Assembly (NCBI GenBank): GCA_038049695.1
Contig: CP142451.1
Location: 45,953,001-46,017,000 of the forward strand
Direction: 5' to 3'
DNA length: 64,000 nucleotides
Source of the DNA: Cinnamomum chago
Taxonomy: Eukaryota; Streptophyta; Magnoliopsida; Laurales; Lauraceae
Shown: positions 38,090 to 48,922 of the stretch, piece after piece
Layout of the letters: the number at the start of each line of letters is the position of its first letter
Position numbering within the stretch: position 1 is the stretch's first letter
Position numbers and translations under genes: made by a program
Notes under the pieces: model-generated
Told to the model about the DNA's origin: nothing
Seen by the model: the letters and a program-made list of their open reading frames with translations, nothing else
The model's database searches: none

Positions 38090-38101
38090 TGGTATCAGAG
38101 C
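38090..38101 (+). other. Primer-binding site of element A
   Basis: TGGTATCAGAGC four bases after the LTR end at 38085; initiator-Met tRNA type. Confidence 0.93.
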
Positions 38102-38246
38102 GGGACATGTTTCAGGCACTTAAAAGAAACTAGAAAGGTCTTAGGAACGTGGCGAGGATTTGTGAGTTCGATAGATCCGTTGGTATAGGACCTTAGAAAC
38201 CCTTGTACCATGTTTATTGTGTACTAACTACTTGTTTTACAGCGCC

Positions 38247-39807
38247 ATGCCTCCAAGAAAAGGTCCAAATCATCATGCTTCAGGCAGTAATCAGAATGAG
38301 TCAGACACATCTAATACACCAACAGCTACACAGTTTCAAGAACTAATGCAAGTTATGATAGCACAACAAAGGCAGGCAAATGAAAACCAAGCAAGATTTC
38401 AAGAACAGTTAGCAAAGAAGGATGATGAGATGGTTCAAGTCCAGAGGCAACTCTTGGAAGTACTTCAGAACAGGAATGTAGCTCCACCACCCATGGGTCC
38501 GCAGATTGTTATTCAAAATAGGGATCCTGACCCTAATGCACTATTTGAGAAGTTTAGGAAGAGAGCACCGAAGGAATTTTCGGGCAATGAGGACTCATTG
38601 GTGGCAAATGACTGGCTAGTCAATACCGAGAAAATCTTCGATGTCTTTATGTGCACGGGAATACAGAAGGTCAACCTCACAGCTTCACTATTCTACGGGC
38701 TTGCAGATCGTTGGTGGCAAACAGTTAAGGATCCATACGCGCTAATGGCTGACGAAGAGGCCTGGGCAGCATTCAAGACACAATTTCAAGATAAATACAT
38801 TCCCTCTCATGTCAAGAGGCAGAAGGCTATTGAGTTTCAGCAGCTCAAACAAGGCAGCATGACGGTGCTAGACTATGTCACCAAGTTCGAAAGATTGGCT
38901 AGATATGCTACCGAGTTGATTGACACTGAAAGGAAAAAGATAACGAAGTTTTTGGAAGGATTGAATCCGATCATCATGAGAGATGTCATAGGAGTAGTTC
39001 CACCAGCTACATATGATGAGGTAGTCAAGAGGGCATATACATTTGAAGATATTAACAACATGATTGTTCAGGACAGGAAGCAGCACTATCAGCAGTAGAA
39101 TCAGAGGCAACAACAGAACAAGAAGCCAAGGCAAGAACAAGGTCAAGTGAGGCAGGGTTGTGGACATTGTGGCAAGAATCATGAAACACATGAATGTCGT
39201 AAGGCCATGGGTGCCTGTTTCAAATGTGGGGCTATGAACCATTCAATCAAGGATTGCCCACTACTTCAGAATCAAGGGAACAGAAACCAACAGCAGAGAC
39301 AAGTAGCTCCTCAGAACCAAGCACCAGTTCAGAATCAGGTTAGACCACCTCAGCAGTAGCAGCAGGCTAGGCAACTAGCACAGAATCAGAATGCTCGTCC
39401 TCCACAATAAAACAGGCATGGCCAAGGAAGGCAGAACCAAGCACCGAATAGACTACAGATGCATGGACATTTATATTATCTCAACCGTGCAGATGCTGAA
39501 GCTGCAGGAGACGTGGTAGAAGGTAAACTTCGTGTTTGTGGGGTAGAAGCCCAGATTTTATTTGACCCTGGATCCACGCATTCCTTTTCATCCCCTAGTT
39601 TTGCTAAGATGATTGATGCACCATGTAATGAATTGGATTACATTCTAGTCGTGACCACTCCAGTAGGGAAACAAGTTGTGTGTAGAACCCATTACCCTAG
39701 CTGTACAGTTTTGTTAGGAGATGTTAATTTACCGGCCAACCTCATTGTTTTAGACATGCATGATTTTGATGTCATTTTAGGCATGGATTGGTTAGAAGCA
39801 CATCATG
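38247..39807 (+). pseudogene. gag-pol: Ty3 element A gag and start of protease, interrupted
   Basis: The start was set at MPPRKGP, shared with element C. The gag domain runs from FRKRAPKEF to EGLNPIIM, then the zinc knuckle CGHCGKNH and CFKCGAMNHSIKDC (Cys near 39215), a Q-rich linker, and protease with LFDPGSTHSF near 39560 and VILGMDWLE. In-frame stops are at 39096-39098 (TAG), 39357-39359 (TAG) and 39408-39410 (TAA), all at Gln positions; the reading frame is otherwise kept. At 39808 the coding sequence is cut by element B (minus), with TCATG (39803-39807) as the left target duplication. The rest of pol would lie right of the window. Confidence 0.9.
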
Positions 39808-42669
39808 TGTCGCGACCCCGGAACGGATCCCGGGCCCGCGACGCAGTAGATGATACTTTCCCACAGGTTCCCGCAGTGAGGATTCCCAAGGACAAGCGGA
39901 ATCTGGCTCACACGTACAAGTATGCGGAAGCGTGTAGTAAAACACATCAAGATGAGCACCAACAAAACATTTAGGTGCCATAACAAATGATCACACGACA
40001 TAGTATCAAAGGAAGAGACTAACATGGCATTCCCATTAATATTCAAGTTATAAGACTAATCAACAGTAAGTTAAGTTACAATTGCATAAGAGGCCAACAG
40101 AGGCCAATACAATTCTCAAAATATAGCAAAAGAAGCCCCAAGACAAAAGGTGACGAAACTCGAGAACCCGTCCGACGTCTAGATGACATCGTCGGGCTGC
40201 CACTCTCTCACAGGGGTTGGCTCACAAGCCTCCTCCTGACGCTCCTCCTCAAAGGTAACGTCTCCTGCACCTGAGCACCAACAAACAAGGGTCAAACACG
40301 ACGGTTTGGCAGGTAATCAATTTAGGCATGAACATGAACAATTACTTTTAGAGAAAACATATAAGCAAATCCTTGATATGAAATACTATCAAAACTGAGG
40401 TACATTTTCAAGAATGCGAACAAAGCTGAGATACCGAAACAAACTAGCATGAATACATAATATATCATGAATAGTTACAATCCACGAAGAGCCCATCCTT
40501 TCTCTATCATTTATATAATGAAAAGAGCAAGCACGCACGACAATCACGATATACATAATATAAGCACGACACGATTTCCCACAAAGATGGGAATTCCGGC
40601 TGCGGAACCGGACACGCACGATGTGTAATAAATACACGACCAGTCTGCAGACAGTCCACATGTTTAAAGACCCCCAGACAGTGGATCAGACTGAAAGGGC
40701 AGTCTAAGCTCAGTGGTGTTTACTTAATTCACGAATGCACAAAACACGCGAAACACGGTCTAAACACGTTGAGATAAAAAGGGGAAAATCACTTATCAAA
40801 ACACGATGAACACGACTAGCAATGACATAATTAATATGCATAACACGCTTAGGAAGTGATCCCCTTTTTCTTGAAACACATCTTCAAAACTAGCTTGTAT
40901 TTAACTTCAAAACGAGTACACGAGGATCTTCATTATATCGAAACCAAAGCACGAATACAAAGCCTATCAAGTTCATGCAAGGACCCTTGGTTGATCGTTA
41001 TGCAGCCGAAGCCCAGATGTTGGAATTAAAACAGAATTGGTGCCCCCGAAGTTCAAGGACATCTCGAGTCTCGAGTGCATAATATCAGACTAAAGGCTCC
41101 TAAACATGTTCTAGTTTTCATTCTTGCAAAAACTCTTCAAAACAAGCAAATGGGTCAATTTCGGTCAGCTCGCGGTCAGCTGTCAGCTAGCCGAAATGGG
41201 AACTGGCGGCTATCCGCAAGCTGACCGACAGGGTGACCACTGGAAACCCAGGTCTGAAACAACTCTCTGGAAAAGGAACCGAAATGCCGGCGGTTGGCTC
41301 ACGGTTAGCCGCAAGGGAAGCTGGCGGTTAACCGCGAGCTGACCGCAGGGCTGACCGCCGAACCCTGATGCAAAAGCCAGCTACTGGAAAAGCAACCGCC
41401 GAGTTCGGTTAGCCTGCGGTTAGCCGAAGTGGAGACTGGCGGCTAGCCGCGAGCTGACCGCCAATGCACGGGACGTGCGGTTCAGTGCAGGTTTTTCACA
41501 TCTTCTTCTACCATTTTTCTTATTCTCATTCCACCTGCATTCCCTTGAGCCTACCTGCTCTCCAAGGGTAAAACACACATATTTTTCCCAATCTTAAACA
41601 TTCGATCCGAAGAAACATAATCATGAAGCTTGTAAACATATTTGTATGCAAAATTTCCAAAACAACAATGTAGCTTAAAATACACATGCACAATGGTCCT
41701 ATCGAGATTACTTGCCTTGCCCAAATGCTAAACAATCCTTCTCAAGCACTTCTCTCAAGCTAAGCCAACACTACAAGAAAACCCAAGAGAAAACCACACA
41801 ACTTACTCAAAAATGGAACCAAGGAACCCATTTGAACAAAATGGTTTGAAAACATGAAAAACATGATCTTGAGGAACCAAAATAACTCCATGAAGGATAT
41901 GAGTGGAAGCTCTTGCCTAGAGAAGGTCAACCAAGAGAGGAGGAAGAAAATGTAGAGCTTGTTCCACAAGAAACTCCAATAAGCTTATACCAATAGAGAG
42001 CTTGCAAGGAGATGAAGAAGATGATAAGCTTGGAATTCTATTTGGAGCTCTCTAGCCAAAGCATGCAAGATGGAGAAGATTGAAGAGAAGAAGAGCTTTC
42101 CTTGCCCTAGGTCAAGAAAGTTGCAGGAATTGGTAAAGTGAATGAAAAGAGAGGGAGATGGGGCTTAAGTGAGGAAAATGGGCCCCAACTAGTTGAACTT
42201 GAAACTACGAAAACATGGTCTTGGGGACCTCGGATGACTTCGACGAAGAAGGATAAAACGATCGTCGAAGAATCTAGTTTCCAAAAAGTATATTTTTGAT
42301 ATGGTTTTGAGATCTCGAAAATTGTGTCCAGATTTGTACATAAAAGACAATTTTACCCTCTTTGGGCCAAAACATGGGCTTTTGGGCTTCAAATATGAAT
42401 ATGCTTAACACTAAAGTTGCAACACGTCGGAACCTCATTCAAATGAAATCAAAATCACAGTCACACTGAAATCGATACTATCTTCCCAAGCTCACACGTG
42501 CACTCAGGCCTTCCTGAGTGTCTGACTGATACTAAACGTCCTCAACATTCCCAAAGCTATGTCCAAGACTAAAACTAATTACTTCTAACCAAACAACAAC
42601 TAAACCCACTTAGGACTAAACACGTACTAATCGCACACTAATCATAAAGGTCTGGGTCGGGGTCTAACA
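39808..42669 (-). mobile_element. 3' LTR of Ty3 element B
   Basis: 2862 bp, TGTTAGACCCCGACCC to GGGGTCGCGACA on the minus strand, the same family as LTR-A. It contains the promoter inverted repeat (about 42239-42270) and a cluster of GGCTAGCC, GGTTAACC and AGCTGACC words at 41160-41470. It inserted into the protease region of element A; the 5' LTR of element B is not in the window. Confidence 0.92.
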
Positions 42670-42682
42670 TCCTCCACCCCTT
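42670..42682 (-). other. Polypurine tract of element B
   Basis: The minus strand reads AAGGGGTGGAGGA immediately before the LTR start TGTTAGACC. Confidence 0.85.
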
Positions 42683-42706
42683 AGGATATTTGGTCCAGCA
42701 AATAAA

Positions 42707-45489
42707 TCAAACAATTACCTCTGGTAAAAGTTGTGGATACTTTCTTTGCACTTGCTCTCTCAATTCCCAGGTGGCTTCCTCTGACTCGTGATTTTCCCAA
42801 AGTACCTTGACCCAATGAATAGTCCGGTTTCTCAATTCTTGCTCCTTGGTGTCAATGATCTTGATCGGTCTTTCCACATACGAGGCATCTTCCCGAATCT
42901 CTAAAGGTTCATGCTGTAGAATGTGCGCAGGACTAGAGACATACTTCTTGAGCATAGAAACATGGAAAACATTGTGTACCCCGGAGAATTCCGGCGGTAA
43001 CACGAGTCTATAAGCTACATCTCCAATCTTGCTCAAAATCTCATACGGACCAATAAACCTTCTAGACAATTTGCCCTTCTGTCCAAATCTCAAAGTCCCT
43101 CTAGTTGGTGAGACTTTCAAAAACACCTTGTCACCCACTTGAAACTGCAATTCTCTTCGGCGAGTATCTGCATAACTCTTCTGCCTACTCTGGGCGATCT
43201 TCAAACGCTCTTGAATTAGCTTGACCTTGTCACTTGTCTCTCCAACTATCGTCGGTCCATGAAAACTACGTTCACCTACTTCTTCCCAGCAAACCGGAGT
43301 TCTGCATCTCCTACCATAGAGTGCCTCGAAAGGTGCCATACCGATGCTAGAGTGGTAACTATTGTTATATGCAAATTCACAAAGCGGTAAGCACTCATCC
43401 CACTGAATCTTAAAATCCAATACACAAGCACGCAACATGTCTTCGAGAGTCTGTATCGTCCTTTCTGACTGGCCATCTGTCTGAGGATGATAAGCTGTGC
43501 TGAACTGAAGCTTGGTACCCATCGACTCATGAAGAGTCTTCCAAAACTTTGAAACAAATCTACTGTCCCTGTCTGAAGTAATGGAGACGGGTTGACCATG
43601 TTTACTAACAATCTCATCAACAAATAACTTCGCCAATGGTGCCATATGCATCATGTTCCCTATCTTCATCGAAATGAAGTGAGCAGACTTTGTCAGACGA
43701 TCTACAATGATCCAAATTGCATTATTCCCCTTCTTAGTATTCGGCAAACTGGAGACGAAATCCATGGTGATGTGCTCCCATTTCCACTCCGGAATTTCCA
43801 AAGGCTGTAACAAGCCTGGAGGCTTCTGATGCTCTGCCTTGATCAACTGACAAGTTAGACAACGAGACACAAAAGCTGTTATCTCTCTCTTCATGTTGTT
43901 CCACCAAAATCTATTCTTCAAATTGTGGTACATCTTCATGCTACCCGGATGCATAGAATATCTCGTGCTGTGATCTTCGTTCATTATCTCATTCTTCAAA
44001 TCATCCACATTTGGCACACACAACCGGTCACGGAAATACACTATTCCATTCACCATCTTGAAATCGGGACGTTCTGCAATAACTTCTACTACCTTGGCCA
44101 AGTCTGGGTCTTGTAGTTGATTTTCCTTAATCTTATGAATGAAGGTAGGTTCTGAAACTGTCATATTCGCTAACATCGCACCCAATCTCAGGGTCTGCAC
44201 TTCTACACCCAACTCTTCAAACTGCTATAAGACACCCATTCCTCTCAAATTGGCCATAGCCACTGATTTCCTACTCAATGCATCAGCTACAACATTCACC
44301 TTGCCTGGATGGTACTTGATTGGAAAGTCATAATCTTTGATATACTCCATCCACCTCCTCTGCCTCATGTTCAAATCCTTCTGCGAGAACAAATACTGTA
44401 GACTTCTGTGATCTGAATGGACTTCAAACTTTTTTCCATAGAGATAGTGTCTCCACATCTTCAATGCGAAAACAACTGCTGCCAACTCCAAGTCGTGAGT
44501 CGCATAGTTCTTCTCATGGTCCTTCAACTGTCTCGAGCCAAAAGCAATTACCTTGGCCTCTTGCATCAATACACAACCCAGTCCCACATTCGAAGCATCT
44601 GTATAAACAATAAATCCGCCGTTGCTCGAGGGTAATGTAAGGATTGGAGCTGTGGTTAACCTTCCTTTCAACTCTTGGAAACTGGTTTCACACTGATCGG
44701 TCCAAACAAATGGGACATTCTTCCTAGTCAATTTTGTCAACGGGGCTGCAATGGACGAAAAACCTTGGACAAATCTTCTGTAGTAGCCTGCTAACCCCAA
44801 AAAGCTTCTAATCTCTGTCACACTGCTTGGCCTTGCCCAACTAACAACTGCCTCTATCTTGGCTGGGTCAACTGCTAAACCTTCTCTGGAGATGATGTGG
44901 CCTAGAAAAGCAACTTGCTCTAACCAGAATTCGCACTTACTGAGTTTCGCATATAACTGGTTGTCCCTCAAGAGCTGCAACGCTGTCCTCAAATGTTCTT
45001 CATGCTCCTTCTTACTCTTGGAATACACAAGGACATCATCAATAAACACTACCGTAGAGTGATCCAAATGAGGCGCAAAGACCTTGTTCATCAAAGCCAT
45101 AAAGACTGCGGGTGCATTCGTCAAACCAAAGGGCATCACTAAGAATTCATAGTGCCCATATCTTGTTCTAAAGGCTGTCTTTTGAACATCTGAGTCTCTA
45201 ACTCTCAACTGATGGTACCCTGACCTCAAGTCTATCTTGGAAAAATAGGCTGCTCCTTGCAATTGGTCAAACAATTCATCTATCCTTGGCAAAGGGTACT
45301 TGTTCTTCACGGTCACATGGTTCAACTTCCTATAGTCAATGCACATTCTCAAGCTTCCATCCTTCTTCTTCACAAACAACACCGGTGCTCCCCACGGTGA
45401 AACACTTGGCCTAATAAAACCTTTGCTCAACAAATCCTGCAATTGGAGCTTTAGCTCACCCATTTCTGCTGGAGCCATCCTGTATGGTG
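42707..45489 (-). pseudogene. pol: Ty3 element B pol, RT to chromodomain part
   Basis: The 3' half of pol. In minus-strand order: RT from [11 protein letters not shown] with an intact FIDD box, RNase H ([11 protein letters not shown]), integrase with its zinc finger and D, D, E residues ([22 protein letters not shown]), then a chromodomain (VLWENHESEEATWEL) and a stop at 42707. One in-frame TAG (44225-44227) lies between RNase H and integrase, where element C has a Glu codon; on either side the frame is long and clean. The upstream part was displaced by the LTR-N element at 45490 and resumes at 53065. It is the best preserved RT-to-integrase block of the three Ty3 copies. Confidence 0.92.
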
Positions 45490-46162
45490 CAATATGTTAG
45501 GTCTTTTGTTTTTGCAATTTGATGGATGCATTTGCATATTGGCATCATTTGAATTCACACACATGCATTGATTTAAAATATCTTGAAATCTAGTGTTTTA
45601 CATGCATTGGTTTTTAGATTTGGAAAAGTTTGTGGTTTATGCATGTTTTGGTTTTAAACTTGGATGCATTAGTTTTAGAACCCAAAACTCTTTTGAAAAC
45701 CTAATTCCTTGTGCATTATATTTGGAAAATCATGTTAGGTATTTAGGTTTGAGCTTTGCATGCATTCATTACAAAAAGAATCATTTTTGTATGCTTGTTC
45801 ACTTGAAAAGAGTTTTTATCAAATCAAGCTAGCCTTTGGTTTTAAACCTTTGAATCATTTTGGCTTTGTGTGTTTCATGTTTTTATATGTTTTAAAACAT
45901 GTTTTTAAGCTTGGTTTAGTGACCCACAAAATTCCACAAAGAAAATCTTCAAAATGCAAAAGTTGGAATTTTTGGGGGTGTCCCGGCAGTGTCGCCGGTC
46001 GACCGAGACCTGGGTCTCGGTCGACCGAGAACACTGCAGGGCAAATGGACAGTTTTTGAACTGTAAGCCTCCAACGGTCATTTTTATGACCGTTGTGCCT
46101 TCCCGGTCGACCGAGACCTCTTTGCCGGTCGACCGAGAACTAGCCGTTGGCAACTTTTTGGC

Positions 46163-46168
46163 TATAAA
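46163..46168 (+). promoter_or_regulatory. TATA box of LTR-N
   Basis: TATAAA follows the palindrome cluster directly. The same arrangement occurs at 51992-51997 in the 3' LTR and, as TATAAAATG, near 15693. Confidence 0.75.
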
Positions 46169-46811
46169 GTCCATTCATTTCCAACCTTTTTCATGGCTTG
46201 AACTATGAACTTTTGAGAGCATTTTGGAGCCAAAGAAAGGGGAAGAAGTTGGAAAGGCTAGAGGGCTATTTGGAAATCAAACTCATGAGTATTTAAAAGG
46301 TACATCTTCTAAGTTATTTTGATTTCCATTCAAATGAAATTCATGCATGTTCAAATCCTTGGTATTTTCATTTATGCATGATTTCAAGCCTATAAAGAGT
46401 TGTTTTGCAAACTCAATATCTTCCTTGGTAAATTAGATTAGTTTGCAAACTCTCTTAACTAAATCACATGCTTTCTTAGACTTTTACATTCATACAACTT
46501 GTTTAGTTCATTTATTAAAGTTGTTTGAATTTCACATGTGATTAGTTTTCTCTTCAATCATCATTTTATAAGCTTTGATTTTAAAATGCATCATGCATTC
46601 ATTTAAGAGCTTCTTTGTTAAGATTGATTGAAGAAACACACTCATACACTTGTGCACACACTTTAGCTTGTTTTAAGTGTATGTTTGTAATTTGTATTAA
46701 ACTTTCATATTAGCCTATTCAAGAGGCAATTTCATATGAGCTTAAATTGTAATCTCTTAGAGTGATCTTTTGGAAAGACACCTTCTTTGAGAAATCAACT
46801 TTGTAAAGGTT

Positions 46812-47005
46812 ATTGCTTAGCCTTTGAAAAGCATCTTGTAAGGTTATTGCTTAGCCTTTGAAAAGCATCTTGTAAGGTTATTGCTTAGCCTTTGAAAAGC
46901 ATCTTGTAAGGTTATTGCTTAGCCTTTGAAAAGCATCTTGTAGGGTTATTGCTTAGCCTTTGAAAAGCATTTTGTAAGGGTTATTGCTTAGCCTAGTTAA
47001 AAGCA
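46812..47005 (+). repeat. 34-bp LTR minisatellite
   Basis: Units of 34 bp begin ATTGCTTAGCCTTTGAAAAG. The 5' LTR has five full units plus a diverged sixth; the 3' LTR (from about 52641) has four plus the diverged one. Other LTR-N copies hold two to four related units. Confidence 0.95.
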
Positions 47006-47266
47006 TAAATAGTGGAAATCCGGTGGGGTGATTGGATTCACAAGCCGGTAGTGGATGTAGGCATTGAGGCCGAACCACTATAAACATTGGTGTTGTGGTG
47101 CATGCTATGTGGTGATTGAGTTTGTTTAGCTTCCGCATTTTGATTGTTAATCATCACTTGTGACTAGTTTAAGTTAAGAAATTAAAATTGGTTTAAATTG
47201 GTCATAGTTGTAGCTCACCCTATTCACCCCCCCCTCTAGGGTTAGGATCCATAGCGGACTTTCAAT

Positions 47267-47280
47267 TGGTATCAGAGCCA
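47267..47280 (+). other. Primer-binding site of the LTR-N element
   Basis: TGGTATCAGAGCCA, a perfect 14-base complement of plant initiator-Met tRNA, two bases after the LTR. Confidence 0.95.
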
Positions 47281-47380
47281 AGTGCTCTAATCCCTTAGGA
47301 TCAAGTGTTTGGAACTCTTGATTATGTGTAAAAACCTAGAGTTAAAACCCTAGACTTGTGCTTCTTTGAAAATCATTAGT

Positions 47381-48922
47381 ATGGACTCTACTATGCTAGA
47401 TTTTGTAGATTCTCCTAGACTTACCATTCTTCCATCTATTAGAGATTCAAACATTCAATTAAAAGAATCTCAATGTAAATTAAATGAAGAAGAAGAATAT
47501 AATGAAGAAGATCTTCAACAAGCCTTTGAAGAATTATATGAAGTATCCTTAAAGCTTGAGAAGAAAAACAAAAGTTTAAGAGAAGAATCTAAAAATCTAA
47601 GCAAAGAATTAGCTTCTTCAAAAGATGAACTTAGAGAGAAAGAAGAAGTAATAAATTGTGTAGAGTCTAAGTTCATGATCTCTTTAAATAATCTATCTAA
47701 CATTCAAGATGAACTAAAAGAATTAAAGATGGATTATGATAATGTCAATAAGGAAAATCTAAAACAAAGAGATCAATTACAAAGGCAAGATAAAGACTTT
47801 AACAATCTTGAATCTAAATTGACTATCTCTAAGGAAAATTTATCTAATGCTCAAGATGAATTAAATGAGATTAAGATAAATTGTGATGAACTTAAAAATG
47901 AAAATTTAAACCTAAGAGATACAATTAAAAGACAAGATAAAGACTTTAACAACTTAGAAGCCAAGTTGATCAAAAGTAAGTTAAAAACTCAAGAGCTTGG
48001 AACTAATGTTGTTAATGACCTTAAACATAAATTACAACTTGCCAATGAAGAGCTAATCAAATATAAGGAACTTGAAAATGAACTTTCAAAAGTCAAAAAT
48101 GAAAATTCAATCCTTATAACCAAAGTCACTCAACTTGAAACCTATAAACAAAAGTATGAGTGCAAGTTTACCCAAAGTGAAGATAGACTTGAAAAATTAT
48201 TTAAATTGGGTAAACATCATGGAGATAGGACGGGTATTGGATTTAATAGGAATATGTCTTATAACCCTAAATTCACCAACACTTTTGTGAAAGGTGAGTC
48301 CTCATTCTCTAGCACTCACACTTCTTTGCCCAAAACCAAATGTAATTTTTGTGGCATTGAAGGACATTTTATGTTTGAGTGCAAACTAAGAAAGAGAAGC
48401 CATGTGTCTAAACCCATCTTTGAACTCAAAAATGGAAAATCAAACTTGAAGGGTAAGACACTAAAAATCAAGGAAAACTCCAAAAAGACTAAACAAGTTA
48501 AATCCTTTAAAATGGAGTCTCCTAAAATAGATTCTAAAAAGCTTAAACAAGTTAAATCAAGCTTGAAAGAATCTAAGAACAAAAAGCTTCTCAATCTATC
48601 TCCCTTATATGAACCAATGAAAGAACTTTTGAAGAAAGTTGCTAAGTTAAATCTAAAATTCAAAAGTCAAGTAAAGGGAGAAAGTAAGAAGAAAAGAAAA
48701 GTGAAACAATCCCCAAAGAAACAAACTCACCAACATCAAAAGACTATTCACCATTCTAAGCCAAATTTAGTAAAATCTAAATATCATGGTGATAAGTTTA
48801 AATTGAAAATTTATCAAGTTAAATCTCCTATAGTTGGTGAGAAGTCCAAAATAGACCTCAAAGTTCAACCCTCCCAAGACCTTAGGTGGATTCCAAAAGT
48901 CATTTACTTAGATAAACCTTAA
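47381..48922 (+). CDS. Gag-like protein, C-terminal Sirevirus type
   Basis: 513 residues from the first ATG (MDSTMLDF); the stop is TAA. Residues about 25-270 are a long, charged coiled coil (for example LQQAFEELYEVSLKLEKKN) with repeated ELNEIK and QDKDFNNLE phrases. Next comes one CCHC zinc knuckle, CNFCGIEGHFMFEC (321-334), then a very Lys/Ser-rich basic tail. Typical Sirevirus Gag, as I recall it, has an N-terminal gag domain and a first knuckle before such a coiled coil; both are missing here. The uninterrupted frame in an element with identical LTRs suggests it was coding recently. Likely roles are RNA binding or assembly with a partner's Gag (inference). It could also be an accessory remnant. 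Confidence 0.8.
   Translation: MDSTMLDFVDSPRLTILPSIRDSNIQLKESQCKLNEEEEYNEEDLQQAFEELYEVSLKLEKKNKSLREESKNLSKELASSKDELREKEEVINCVESKFMISLNNLSNIQDELKELKMDYDNVNKENLKQRDQLQRQDKDFNNLESKLTISKENLSNAQDELNEIKINCDELKNENLNLRDTIKRQDKDFNNLEAKLIKSKLKTQELGTNVVNDLKHKLQLANEELIKYKELENELSKVKNENSILITKVTQLETYKQKYECKFTQSEDRLEKLFKLGKHHGDRTGIGFNRNMSYNPKFTNTFVKGESSFSSTHTSLPKTKCNFCGIEGHFMFECKLRKRSHVSKPIFELKNGKSNLKGKTLKIKENSKKTKQVKSFKMESPKIDSKKLKQVKSSLKESKNKKLLNLSPLYEPMKELLKKVAKLNLKFKSQVKGESKKKRKVKQSPKKQTHQHQKTIHHSKPNLVKSKYHGDKFKLKIYQVKSPIVGEKSKIDLKVQPSQDLRWIPKVIYLDKP

Larger units (their letters stand above)
45495..47264 (+). mobile_element. 5' LTR of the LTR-N element
   Basis: TGTTAGGTC to GGACTTTCA. It contains four GGTCGACC palindromes (46000-46145), an AACGGTCA/TGACCGTT inverted repeat (about 46075-46096), a TATA box (46163-46168) and six TTGCTTAGCC tandem units (46812-47005). 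The leader is presumably transcribed from just after the TATA box. Confidence 0.95.

Noticed and set aside
46812..47005. CRISPR-like array of 34-bp repeats
   Set aside because: The units are directly adjacent with no unique spacers, sit inside an LTR of a plant retrotransposon and vary in number between LTR copies.
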